64,000 nt of DNA, taken from positions 702,501 to 766,500 of the forward strand of contig CAJHZI010000493.1 of the NCBI GenBank assembly GCA_905160935.1. Reading direction: 5' to 3'. Numbering within the stretch: the stretch's first letter is position 1; every line of letters begins with the position of its first letter. The notes under the pieces are model-generated. The model saw nothing but the letters and a program-made list of their open reading frames with translations. It did not search any database and was not told the DNA's origin. Positions 29,201 through 38,000 of the stretch are shown piece by piece. The DNA is from Enchytraeus crypticus. Lineage: Eukaryota > Annelida > Clitellata > Enchytraeida > Enchytraeidae. The position numbers were made by a program, and so were the translations under genes.

Positions 29201-29331
29201 CCATCTCGCAGATGAACCTGTCGTAAAGCTAGACACACCCGGCAGATTCCACTTTCCTTGCCCGCAGTTAGGATATAATCCATTATATTTCTGCGCAACA
29301 TTCCTGACATTAGCATTGGATGACAAAACAA
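23158..29331 (-). CDS. Reverse transcriptase-endonuclease frame fused to a long repeat-rich protein
   Basis: A single uninterrupted frame of 2057 codons. Residues 1 to about 1025 are a complete non-LTR retrotransposon protein: an N-terminal Cys/His motif (CRVCLALRQ..H.H), RT motif A (VKLDFANAFN, about residue 460), motif B (EGVQQGDPLGPILFSL), catalytic YLDD (about 546), a zinc knuckle CMCG..HGLSC (about 847) and a PD-D endonuclease signature (RPDGLSLIPW..WDVTVID, about 905-922). From about 1026 the frame continues through a Ser/Pro-rich region, three repeats of SEGLQVVGDSSRVMEGLRKA type, and about 25 nine-residue HHEQ(H/L)GAE repeats (about 1570-1800). A Gln/Pro-rich end follows; the last residues and stop are read from a SINE. 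I do not recognise the C-terminal half. The junction contains CTCAAG|GTGAGT, a perfect donor consensus and possible acceptor. It may be an in-frame insertion into a host exon, a chimeric gene, or an element that captured host sequence. Confidence 0.75.
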   Translation of the reverse strand: MFCHPMLMSGMLRRNIMDYILTAGKESGICRVCLALRQVHLRDGLIHRHGPRKSPCPGSGQPPLDKNLSLNTRNATSTSHQPIPNQSVTHTDGSCVHFEHVDGYFSDSSHPANCKPKNSRTSKNSAASINSIVTIVDSSRESNVNVCSISHNLAVQHPTLTVPIIKHIPRSARAPCARALTTVLNKISNNSEELTYWIELLNFAPATLTVPVKLGKKVSVVGIIRNRLSKVSNSENLETSNKAKYVSKRHIPKSSIPSLVQSKLEEGNIRAAVRILCSDEYLAENNEKTFKQLQDKHPIAVESPDNQVHNSSPAVQVQEDVVLKALHSFISGTAGGPDGLRPQHLKDLIKCKEAGAQLLTAITGFINCLIRGDCPIQVRPILFGGNLIAIKKKNDDVRPIAIGYTWRRLAAKCLNMYAMPLVSDYLSPIQLGVGVSGGCEAAVHATRQFATRMPSGSSLVKLDFANAFNSISRVKMLRAVHSFLPEIYDFCSSAYCQSTLLKYGERVILSSEGVQQGDPLGPILFSLTLQPLLKDLISSFRISYLDDLTIGGLDAAVANDVRMVIDKGSELGLKINVNKCEIISSALSHDDPILNSFQKKNISDADLLGAPIVVGGAMDSKLEKLIADLRRAATRLRDISRHDALILIRHSLSAPKVMHTLRSSPCSQHPLLQTYDKILRECLCSLLNVDLTERQWLQAILPIRNGGLGIRSTSQLAPSAFLASYNSTRALQLEILGNVTSPIDPEFVKAKALWSSKFDVIAPIGEAACFQKNWDNPIVEESFAQLLNSTSEPLEKARLLAVSAPNSSDWLHALPIASCGLRLEDEAVRIAVGLRLGTKLCEPHKCMCGSIVDARGYHGLSCRKSAGRTLRHHNLNDIVWHALNKAGCPAIKEPTGLSRSDGKRPDGLSLIPWAEGKSLLWDVTVIDSLAKSYLNLSSMSAGEVAELAADRKTAKYSELCTSYCFIPLAFETLGPVNVEGNKFISSLGKKLSSLTGEKRETCFLRQRLSICVQRFNTICVIGTFNSQGEYYGPGDAATTAGFNVQDSKALPLSLLTMKPGSSSSSQGSSVSPVDVPDSPSLLSSYEPILSPGLLYQSCFRPYSPPSSDEIMSSSSNILHESPSRISTSLPMNSQIFAHSPSLLLGEFENLGATGLPSYSGERPFLFSIEAEQALINSEIFNTNSGLPFPGPKAPSGSSNPAPIHVTSESGSEGLQVVGDCSRVIEGLKKAQNEQSRTEGLQVVGDSSRVMEGLRKAQDEESGSEGLQVVEDSSRVMEGLRKALNEEDAVSRKKLHLVVQSVDTEKSPIREIVLNQTPPGCRTSDFSRESSNGAAGDSTNIPKTESYQEDYPKNVVVKDSEICYVVQASVVVNSALTFVSNADLEVDSPSRSSKHQFNQLILQESLSDKRKSGFAGSIPVNQSNSNCISLFIDNSSEVKVGRDTPISIFEQSPLFGTPTVLGASGLEIGMKPMLRESEVSLIYPFKDNLTASQAAVTCIKSVLGESQGSNLTYLTPGSAVSVSDEKIKGSTKFCIEQSDKLLAFKRKERVKQLTEAHESVPNQYGAIDHLEQYSADVHHEHRCAVHVQQGEDLHEQIGAEGYHEQHGAEDHHEQLDFEYHHEQHGAEVHHEQHSAVDHHEKLGVEDHLDQLGAEGYHEQHDAGSHHEQNSAEVHLEQLDFEDYHEQLGAEDLHEQLDFEDHHEQLGAEVHHEQHSAVDHHEKLGAVDHHKQLGAEYHHEQHCAGGHYEQFSAEVHHEQLGAESYYEPLGAGKHHDLQCDENHHEHHGAENHRQQYETLDRIVNRRRQTLHKIQKKKLQSSCLQIQPVLHFNLLKQQHLNQGFDRQRIVLNVSPPGSSGSLPPPHSSTHIPLQGAGPQLSSLATVRGDSAVRQSTWMFMGRVRQNPIGSPAGFTSPVHLRPVSATAQPPQDGFAQPTADLLSPFHVYRPSSLKFNALIQPLGRAQSAPTRSDQQQLGPPLLHQQQPGATGMKQERISQLIGGEQFSLISDLEMCEMGGESERTSTSPGGEESHLHQPSSTAYPTADQCVRGSSPGLSRH
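23940..24630. repeat. 27-nt coding minisatellite
   Basis: About 25 copies of a unit like TTCATGATGATCTTCAGCAC encode HHEQxGAEx on the minus strand. The copies are diverged but stay in frame. Confidence 0.9.
26250..29331 (-). mobile_element. R2-like non-LTR retrotransposon ORF (RT plus restriction-like endonuclease)
   Basis: The RT palm motifs, zinc knuckle and PD-(D/E)XK-like endonuclease C-terminal to the RT define the endonuclease type found in R2, R4, NeSL and CRE elements; there is no apurinic endonuclease N-terminal to the RT. All catalytic Asp residues are present and no frame break is seen. The conserved family ending (LSICVQRFNTICVIGTF) is reached at about 26255. No 5' or 3' untranslated region, poly-A tail or target-site duplication could be delimited. 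Confidence 0.8.
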
Positions 29332-29483
29332 AGTTAAACCGTAATCGCTATTTTACTCCCCGGTAAACAATACTAATATAACCTGTAATGGCTGATGATA
29401 CAAGATATGTGCGCGGTATGATAGGGCACTTCTTCCCGTGAGCGTTCTGTTGGGTCCCAATGTCAGACCCAGAGTCTTTATAA

Positions 29484-29560
29484 TAATAATAATAATAATA
29501 ATAAAGGTTTAACGTCCGTTTCCTCATCCAAGGATAATGTCAGGGACGTCCCCACAGCAC
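29484..29560 (-). mobile_element. A-type short interspersed repeat
   Basis: (AAT)n then AAAGGTTTAACGTCCGTTTC and GATAATGTCAGGGACGTCCC. The minus-strand copy ends in a (TTA)n tail. Confidence 0.75.
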
Positions 29561-29814
29561 ACATCCATATCAACATTTATGAGCGCATCAGGAAGATAAA
29601 AACCCATCAAATGGTATGCAGTGTCATTGGATAAACGAATAGGCATATCTAGCCTGAAATTGACGTTAAGGATTTCATAATTTTGCGCTTTTGTTCAATT
29701 TTTCTCGTCAGCCTGGATTTGAACGGTGAGCTTTTACAAAGCGCTGAGTACACTCGGTGTAGAGATATCTAGCTTTGACCGGCCACTTGGCAGAGTATAA
29801 ACGAGAGATACTTT

Positions 29815-29930
29815 TGAATGATCCAAATAAGACTGAGTTTAGCGTCTGTTTCTGGATTTGGTTTAATAGTGCTTAATGTTGTCACCGACAACTGTAGAAC
29901 TGTAATTGTAATTGTTAGATATTTCACACG
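29815..29930 (+). mobile_element. CR1-like LINE 3' end (fragment)
   Basis: Contains TAATAGTGCTTAATGTTGTC, ACCGACAACTGTAG and a degenerate AATTGTAATTGTTA tail, as in the 49440-49560 copy. Confidence 0.5.
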
Positions 29931-30204
29931 CGTTCGTCTATGTCATAAAATAGTATCTACTAAAACAAAGTTAAAAGTCTTTTTATTTAAAAATGATTAG
30001 TAATTTGTAAAATCAACAGCAATTCTAAGCACTTAGTACAATAAGCCTACTGCATTAAAAACACGAGTAAACAGCAGCAATTCTATCTGTAGTGTACTCC
30101 ATTGTGAGGAGATCAGCAATGGCTCGTAAAGAACAAGTGATAAATAATAGGAGAAAGAAAAGAGTAAAATGTACAAGTCTTTTAAACTCATACCCAATGT
30201 AATA

Positions 30205-30330
30205 ATAATAATAAAGGTTTAACGTCTGTTTCCTCATCCAAGGATGATGTCAGGGACGTCTCCAACAGCACATGTCACTACAGATCAATTCACCCAGACC
30301 AATCTGCGAAAGAAATGTGCTGAGAAGTAA
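30205..30330 (-). mobile_element. A-type short interspersed repeat
   Basis: AATAATAAAGGTTTAACGTC, GATGATGTCAGGGACGTCTC, followed by CACATGTCACTACAGATCAA, the last block also present near 60840-60860. Confidence 0.75.
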
Positions 30331-30761
30331 GGGCCTAAACGAAAGCCATGTATGTTCTAGTGAACACACTTGAGCTATTGTATGTGATTTCTAAATGAAA
30401 CATTATATCAGAGAGACATCTACCCTAGCACTCTGTATAATTAGCTGTACGACATGTGACACGAGTTGAAGAGATAAGAGAGGTACAGAAACGATGCCAG
30501 TCCAATGAAGAGAGTAAATGAATGATACTAGTGAACTTCAGTCTGCAGGTCATTATAAAACAAGAGTAGTACACACAAATAGCGCTCTCTGATAAATCAT
30601 ACGTCTAATTTTCTTTTATATATTTCTATCAGAATACTCGTTGAGCGTTTTCTATAATATCACGTGATCTGAGTCACACAAATTCTTCTATCATATCATC
30701 CTACAAACAGCGCCACTAGATAGTCTAGTCTTCAAGTTCTGCAGAAGATGCAGCCCTTCTC

Positions 30762-33700
30762 TTATATCTGCTGTGGTTGCTCTCTAAGAATCTCTTGATG
30801 TTGTCGCAAATGACCAGCGGTTGCTCCAGCGGGCAACTCTGCCGCCATGCTGAAATCATCGTGAATGTATTCATTGCGATCAAAGTCATTCCTATCATAA
30901 TTCATATCATCATCATCGTCACCGTCATGATATCTCTCGTTAACATAACCTTCATCATCACGAATTTTATCAATCCTGTCACGAACCCTTGAACGACTAT
31001 CACTCGCATCTTCATCATCATCGTCTGAAGAGGAACACTCAATAAGTCCAAACTTCTTCAGATACCTCTTGCTGGCAAAGGACATCTGCCCAACAGGTAG
31101 ACCGTACATGCTGATATCAGAGGATCTCGATTTTACCGGTTTACCGTCTTCCCGCGTCATTCCGCTTGCAATCTTTTCCAGAACTTTCCCAGATTTCCCC
31201 GGAGATCTTCTCGCCCTGGCAAGTTCCGTTAGCTGAGCATCAGAGAGGTATTTGATGGCGAGAGCGTCAGCGTTGATGCTCTGGTCTGAGGCAGTGTTGT
31301 CCAGAATCATGGAGACGTAGTTGAGATGAGGCAGGAGGGCTGGGTTGATGATACAGGATGGATCATCGGAGATATATGACCTCTCTCCTGACTCGTTCCA
31401 CCCGTTCACATTTAATCCCATCTTTCTCAGCCGCTCCATCGTGCACGCCTCCACTGATTTACTCTTTCCTCGATGACCTGAACTAAATTTCTTATCCCAC
31501 TCTTTGTTTGGGTTCTTTGAGGTAGATATGGGGGTTGTGGATTCACTGGGGTGGGTGGGCTGCCCCTCACTCAGCAGTTTATTTATGCCTTGAATTAGAT
31601 TCTGATAGAACAGCCGCTGATTGTTAATAGCTTGCTCTGTGTCACTGCTCTCATTACTGCCTGTATCTCTACATGTCTCTCTTTGTCCTACTCTGATATC
31701 TCCGTATCTCTCGCTCTGTCCTACTTCATCACCATCATAAAGATGATCATACCGCTCTACATCCACATCGTCATAGCCATGACTCTCATTATTAATATCA
31801 CTTTGAAATTTTTGCTGATCCACTGAATTAACATAGTCAAAAGCTTGAGGTAAATCTTTAGTGAAATCATAACAAGGCATCTCCACAGACTGACCTTCCT
31901 CATAGAAGCTCACACTCTCCCCCACCGCCATGCTCTGGTTCTCGACGTCATCATGATCCTCGTCATTAAATCCAGGTCTATCAGGTGAGAAGGACGTGTA
32001 GCCAGGCAAATCCATGATGATATCTGAGACTACGCTCTGGTTCCTTGCCTCCTGCAGACGCTGTTGTCGCACTGCGTCACTGACTCGCCGGTCCAAACAA
32101 GTCACGTCTGGACTGAAACCCTGCTCAGCACTCGTGTCCAAAACCGGTGCAAGTCCAGCTGAATCCTGTTGACCTCTAGGACTACTAGTGTCCAATACCG
32201 GTGCCAGTCCGGCTGAATAATGCTGACCTCTAGCACTACTGCTCACATTCTGATATTGCTGCTTTGAACTCAAATCATCGGTCTGATTATAAGATTTGGG
32301 TGAATATTTGATGTTTTCTTTCTTTTGACTACCAGTGTCTACAAAATTGTCAGATTTATTTATTGGCTGATTGAATTTTCTATCAGTGGTAACTCTGCCC
32401 TGCTTAGCTTTATTAACTAATCCAAACTGTTGACCCAAGGTCACTCTCTCTTGTCTTGTAGCAGTTAGATTCTCATCAACAGCAGCAGTTGCAGCAGCAG
32501 TTGCAGCAGCAGTTGCAGCAACAGCAGCAGCATCAAGACCTCTCTGACCCTCCAGCCTTGCCTCAGCAGATCTGTGCAGCGTGGGTAGAGCAGTGGCTGA
32601 CTGACTGGCAATCAGCTGTCGCCCAGTGGCCGCTGACGTCACGAGGTCAGCTGATGATCTTGGACGAGTGCCAAGCGAAGGATTTGCAGACTTGGTGACA
32701 GAGTAGGCTGAGCTAGACAGCTGTGGAGAGGATTTGAGGTTATCCAGAAGGACAGGTGGCTGAGAGGTATCAGGTGTGCTGGGCCAGCATATACTGGTTC
32801 CAACTCCAACTGAACATCTTCTTATTTCCACTTCAGAGCTCACTGTTTCATCAGAAGGTGGAGTCAAACCATAGTTCTCTAGCGACCTCATTACTTCATC
32901 TCTACCCCGAGACGCTGTAGAACTTGGAACTGTGCCAAAGACAGCTTTAGCAGTTGCGTCAATGGTATTTGGCAAAGTGTCAGAATAACTTTTTGGCATA
33001 CTGCCAACATTCTCCAGATATACTTGATTATAGGCATAGGAATGTGGTTGTTGTATTAGATGTTGAATACTAGCTCTCAATGTTTCACTGGACTCGCTGT
33101 GTTGACTGGTTCTCAAATTCTCAGATGCTTCACCTGCAAGCTGGTCTCGCTGCCCGGGCGCAGCTACTTGTACAGCGGAGCTCAGCGATTGGTCAGTCCT
33201 GGCAGCCAATAGAAGCTGCAACTGCTGACGAAGCAGTTTTAACTCAGCATCTTGATCGCTCAGACGTCTGTACACGTCTTCTGGTACAGCAGTGCTACCT
33301 GGTGAATAAGACTGATTTAATGGTACAGCAGTGCTACCTGGTGAATAATACTGATTTACTGGTACAGCAGCACTACGTGGTGAATTTGACTGATTTACTG
33401 GTACAGTATCGTTACCTGGTGAATAAGACTGATTTAATGGTACAGCAGCACTACCTGGTGAATTTGACTGATTTACTGGTACAGCAGCGATACCTGGTGA
33501 ATAGGATTGATTTAGAATAGCAGGGCTACTTGGTGAATAGGATTGATTTAAAGGTGACTGTAAAGCATCGACATCTCCTGAATTCTGAGATATGGGAGAT
33601 TGTATACAGGAAGTCATTTGTCTTAAAACAGGGCTGACATTATAGAATGCAGCCTGAGGTTGACCAGGACCAGCAGTTGATGGAGGAAGGGGCCATGAGA

Positions 33701-34436
33701 CAGTGTTAACATCTGACAGAGAAAGCTGAGCAGTGTTACCATCACACCGAGAAGCAGAAAGACTCTGAGGTAATGGACTCATCGACATGGTACCGCTGAC
33801 ACGGGACACACTGAATGGAGATGACTGATTCAGTCCCACCACACCAGCAGCTCTCCACCCAGCCACAGCTCCAGTGCTTGGTGTATAGGAAGATAGGACA
33901 GAAAAACTTCCAGGCAGCATGGGGGCACCTGCAGACACAGCAGGGGGTTGACCTCTGACCTCAGGGCTTCCAGCAGGGGGTTGAACCCTGACCCCAGGGC
34001 TTCCAGCAGGGGGTTGAACCCTGACCCCAGTGCTTCCAGGACGGGCCTGTAGATAGGTGGGATGACTAACGGCAGGGCCAGGCCTAACTGATCTCTGATA
34101 ACTGATACCATTGAGCTGTGTCTGACTAGTCTGACCATCACCTTCACAAGTCACGTGACCTATATAACCGTGACCTTGATTCATTCTCACGCGAGACTGG
34201 CCAGTATATTGATTGATAAGTCTCTGGTCTTTATCTATATAACCTTGTTGACGCCGAGCTGTCACGTGATCATGACCTAGATAATCCTGACCTTGACCTG
34301 ACAGAGAAAGTAGGACATCAGTAGAGTGGGAGGAGTTAAGTGACTGGGAGCCAATAGGATTGCTGCTCGTGTAGGCCTGGAAGCCGTTCTCTATAACCAG
34401 AGATACTTCTGGAACTGAAGGTCGAATCAGCGGCAT
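30762..34436 (-). CDS. STIL: STIL terminal exon
   Basis: Acceptor ttcag|ATGCCGCTG, phase 0; 1224 codons ending QPQQI-stop. It holds the conserved RPSVPEVSL motif, a 15-residue repeat of NQSYSPGSTAVPL type (33290-33560) and a three-copy QPPAGSPGVRV repeat (33950-34030). The coiled coil maps near 33200-33290, poly-Ala near 32480-32530 and the STAN motif near 31030-31100. An Asp-rich segment lies close to the C-terminus. Confidence 0.92.
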   Translation of the reverse strand: MPLIRPSVPEVSLVIENGFQAYTSSNPIGSQSLNSSHSTDVLLSLSGQGQDYLGHDHVTARRQQGYIDKDQRLINQYTGQSRVRMNQGHGYIGHVTCEGDGQTSQTQLNGISYQRSVRPGPAVSHPTYLQARPGSTGVRVQPPAGSPGVRVQPPAGSPEVRGQPPAVSAGAPMLPGSFSVLSSYTPSTGAVAGWRAAGVVGLNQSSPFSVSRVSGTMSMSPLPQSLSASRCDGNTAQLSLSDVNTVSWPLPPSTAGPGQPQAAFYNVSPVLRQMTSCIQSPISQNSGDVDALQSPLNQSYSPSSPAILNQSYSPGIAAVPVNQSNSPGSAAVPLNQSYSPGNDTVPVNQSNSPRSAAVPVNQYYSPGSTAVPLNQSYSPGSTAVPEDVYRRLSDQDAELKLLRQQLQLLLAARTDQSLSSAVQVAAPGQRDQLAGEASENLRTSQHSESSETLRASIQHLIQQPHSYAYNQVYLENVGSMPKSYSDTLPNTIDATAKAVFGTVPSSTASRGRDEVMRSLENYGLTPPSDETVSSEVEIRRCSVGVGTSICWPSTPDTSQPPVLLDNLKSSPQLSSSAYSVTKSANPSLGTRPRSSADLVTSAATGRQLIASQSATALPTLHRSAEARLEGQRGLDAAAVAATAAATAAATAAVDENLTATRQERVTLGQQFGLVNKAKQGRVTTDRKFNQPINKSDNFVDTGSQKKENIKYSPKSYNQTDDLSSKQQYQNVSSSARGQHYSAGLAPVLDTSSPRGQQDSAGLAPVLDTSAEQGFSPDVTCLDRRVSDAVRQQRLQEARNQSVVSDIIMDLPGYTSFSPDRPGFNDEDHDDVENQSMAVGESVSFYEEGQSVEMPCYDFTKDLPQAFDYVNSVDQQKFQSDINNESHGYDDVDVERYDHLYDGDEVGQSERYGDIRVGQRETCRDTGSNESSDTEQAINNQRLFYQNLIQGINKLLSEGQPTHPSESTTPISTSKNPNKEWDKKFSSGHRGKSKSVEACTMERLRKMGLNVNGWNESGERSYISDDPSCIINPALLPHLNYVSMILDNTASDQSINADALAIKYLSDAQLTELARARRSPGKSGKVLEKIASGMTREDGKPVKSRSSDISMYGLPVGQMSFASKRYLKKFGLIECSSSDDDDEDASDSRSRVRDRIDKIRDDEGYVNERYHDGDDDDDMNYDRNDFDRNEYIHDDFSMAAELPAGATAGHLRQHQEILREQPQQI

Positions 34437-35047
34437 CTGAAATAAATTAAGATATTGAATTATTAGAATGTCTCAATAGCTTAGAATATGGATAACTTTA
34501 TAACATGAAGTTATAAATGACAGATCCTGAGGTGAATTGAACCCTCGTGGGTTCGAATCCCAGCCGCGCTGATCTGAGAGTAAAATCTCGAACCTTTACT
34601 GGACTGGTTTTTACGGAAAATGGTCTAAATTGCCTAACGGTTTAAACATGTGGTATTAAAAATTGATAGATATCAACACAGTTGATCATTTCACTATAAT
34701 GTGTGTTTACTTTTAAATTTGTTTACTATTTTTAATTTTTATTTTTTGTTAAAACAAAGAATTTAAGATAAAGTGCAAATTTTCACAAATACGTGCTGAC
34801 TATATTAAGCGGTTCGCTCAGAAAATCAAATAAGCTACTGAATTAAACAAGCGCGGAAATATATTGACTGCAACGGCAAATATTAATTTATCACTGTACC
34901 AACTCGAAACTCAACGAAACAAAGTTAAATCAGCGTCAATCAGTGTAAAACAAGTAACAATCAGAATTAAATAGAAGATAGATAGATACATAGATAGGCA
35001 GGCAGAGACAGACAGACAGATAGATAGATATATAAATAGATAGAGAT

Positions 35048-35078
<31 letters not shown>

Positions 35079-38000
35079 GCGAGAGTGAGAGAGAGACAGA
35101 GAAACAGATATAGACAGTATGAGAGGAATACCATGGACATATGAGGACGAGGCTGTGACCTGGGTAACGTATCGTCTAACTGCTGAGTCACTGCTGAGCA
35201 CTCTACTGCCTCCACGTGTCTATGCTCGTATCCAACATGGCCGCCACCACGACCCTGCTGAGTCACTGCTGAGCACTCTACAGCCTCCACATGTCTAGGC
35301 TCGTATCCAACATTGCCGCCACCACGACCAGTAGGGGCGGAATCTGAATCTGACCTCGTCCTGCGATCAATCAATACATCATAACGCAATTCAATCAATT
35401 CAATCAATCAATAAATCACAATGCAATCAATCAATCAATTCAATCAATCAATAAATCACAACGCAATCAATCAATCAATCAATAAATCACAAAGCAATCA
35501 ATCAATCAATCACAACTCAATCGATCAATTCAATCAATCAATCAATCAAAACGCAATCAATCAATCAATTCAATCAATAAATCACAACGCAATCCAATCA
35601 ATCAGTCAATTCTTAAATAAAATACTAATCGAAGAATGAAAAGCTCATCCATGAATGAATAGCTATAGAATTACTGTAAATCAGGCAACACTAATAAGCT
35701 TGTTAAATAACTATCTTCATATGAACGTGAGTTAAGAGACAGCATTAAAAGATCGAGAAAGGTTGAAGGATTACAAATGAGTAAGATCTGGAGACAAATG
35801 GCAAAGACAGAGAGTTGATAAATGTATTACGAAATATTTGAAATAGAAAGAAGAGTTGGATAGGACACAATCTAAGGGGGGGGGGGGAGTCTATTAATAG
35901 AGGTCACAGAAGGTAGAATGGAAGGAAAAAGAGGCAGGGGCAGGCCGAGATTAGGTATGTTAGATGATTTAAAGATCCACTCATATATGGACATGAAGAG
36001 GAAGACGGAAGGCAGAGAAGAGTGAAGACGTTATATACCATGGACCTGCCAGTAGGCAGTGCACTAAGAGAGAGAGAGAGAGAAAACTGAAACAAGCGAC
36101 TCACAGGAAAGTGTTGAACGCTGTGAGGAAGAGGTTGAGCTTCGACAGTGAGTAGGCTGATGAAGGCGGGGCTAATGAGCCTGTGGGCGGGGCTAATGAG
36201 CCTGTGGGCGTAGTCAACTCCTGTAGTGGTAGCTCCAGCAATGTGGACCTAGTGAAGTCCTTAATCAGTCAATCAATCAATCAATCAATCCATCAAACAA
36301 TCAACAAATTAATCAATCAGTTAACCTATATATATATTAATCTATCCATGAATCCATCTATTAATCTACGTATCTAGCAACACGTCAACCTATCAATCAA
36401 TCAATCACTCACTCAACCAATATGTCTAGCAATCAATAAGTCATAATATAATACAATATAATATAATATAAAATAATATAATATAATATATTGATAAACA
36501 GATCAACCTTTCAACAGAACCACAAAACGTCTTAATATCTGACATCGCTTTCGAGTGAGGAAACTGACGTTAACCTTAGCTTTACCAGCTTTACTACACA
36601 AAGATCCAGCAGTTCAGCGGCGATTGGCTTGCATAACAAACTTTGCTATCAGAAGATGAAATAATGTTAAATAAATCTTTAAAAATATCATGAATTAATC
36701 AATTTATCAATCAATCAATCAATCAATCAGAGCACCAGTCTGATTAAATTTTCAACGTTATTTAAAATAGTTTGAACTGACCTATATTTTATACAAAGAC
36801 TCTTAGACTGACCTGATTAATTTGTATGACGTCATGACAGCTGCTGATAGTAAAGCTAGGCTGAGAGCTGCACAGCTGTGCTGCAGCAGCTGCAGGCAGC
36901 AGCTGAGAGCTGCACGGCTGTGATGAAGCAGCTGCAGGCAACAGCTGAGAGCTGCACAGCTGTGCTGCAGCAGCTGCAGGCAGCAGATGGCAGTCATAGT
37001 AGAGAGGCATGGAGTGGAGAGGAGAGTAGAGGATGATGAGAAATGGATCAGGTGGTCTACACACTCTGTTGTATAGAAACAAATCAGTAATGATTAGTAA
37101 TTAAAAACAAATTAATTATGTTTGTAATTATAATTAAAAAACATCAGTGGCAGACAATTAACAACTATCTGCTTACTGAAATTAGAGTCTAATCACAGGC
37201 CACAACAATATCAAGCACCGTTAAGAATAAGCAATCACACGAGCTCAATATAAAAGCTTTGATGTTTGGTAATGAAAATGCTTGGTGAAGTAAATACAGA
37301 GACATTCAACGAATAAGTTAGCTACCAGCTATTAGGCATAATTGATCAATATAATTAATAAATATATAAAATTAAAGATGTATCGGTGATATACTATTTA
37401 TTAATTGTGCTGTAGGGAAGTCCATGACATCATCCTTGGATGAGGAAACGGATGTTAAACCTTTATTGTTATTATTATTAGTGTCTATACCTATCAGTGA
37501 GTTGTGTGGTGTAGACATATCTCAGGCAGGCCGCCCACACAAAACTCTCATCTATCCTTCTACAACCACTTATCCATCTGTACAACAATCAATCAATTAC
37601 ACTTATCTAGCTGACAACAGTTCATCTCTATAACAATAGATTATAGTATAGGAATTAGTATGGAACCAATAGGCACATCATCCCTTGTTAATTAAATATA
37701 TGTAGACATATATGGCTTAACAATATGGCGTGTGATGAAAATATTAGCAAGAAAAAGCTGATACATCCAAAAATGAGATTATTAAATAGAGATAAATCAG
37801 AGAAGACTTACATTCCCACTATGAGCAGTGCCTTATAAAGCAGAGAAAACTTACATGCCCACTATGGGCAGGGCCTTATAATACAGAGAAGACTTACATG
37901 CCCACTATGGGCAGGGCCTTGGCTTTAGGGTCCATCTCCAGCACCAGCAGAGCCTTGCGTGTAGCGTCTAACGTCACGTACCTGTTAATCAATCAATTAA

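Larger units (their letters stand above)
29332..30761. other. Spacer between STIL and the RT frame
   Basis: Contains two A-type short repeats (29484-29560, 30205-30330) and a CR1-like LINE 3' end (29815-29930). No coding exon seen. STIL 3' UTR should begin here. Confidence 0.6.
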
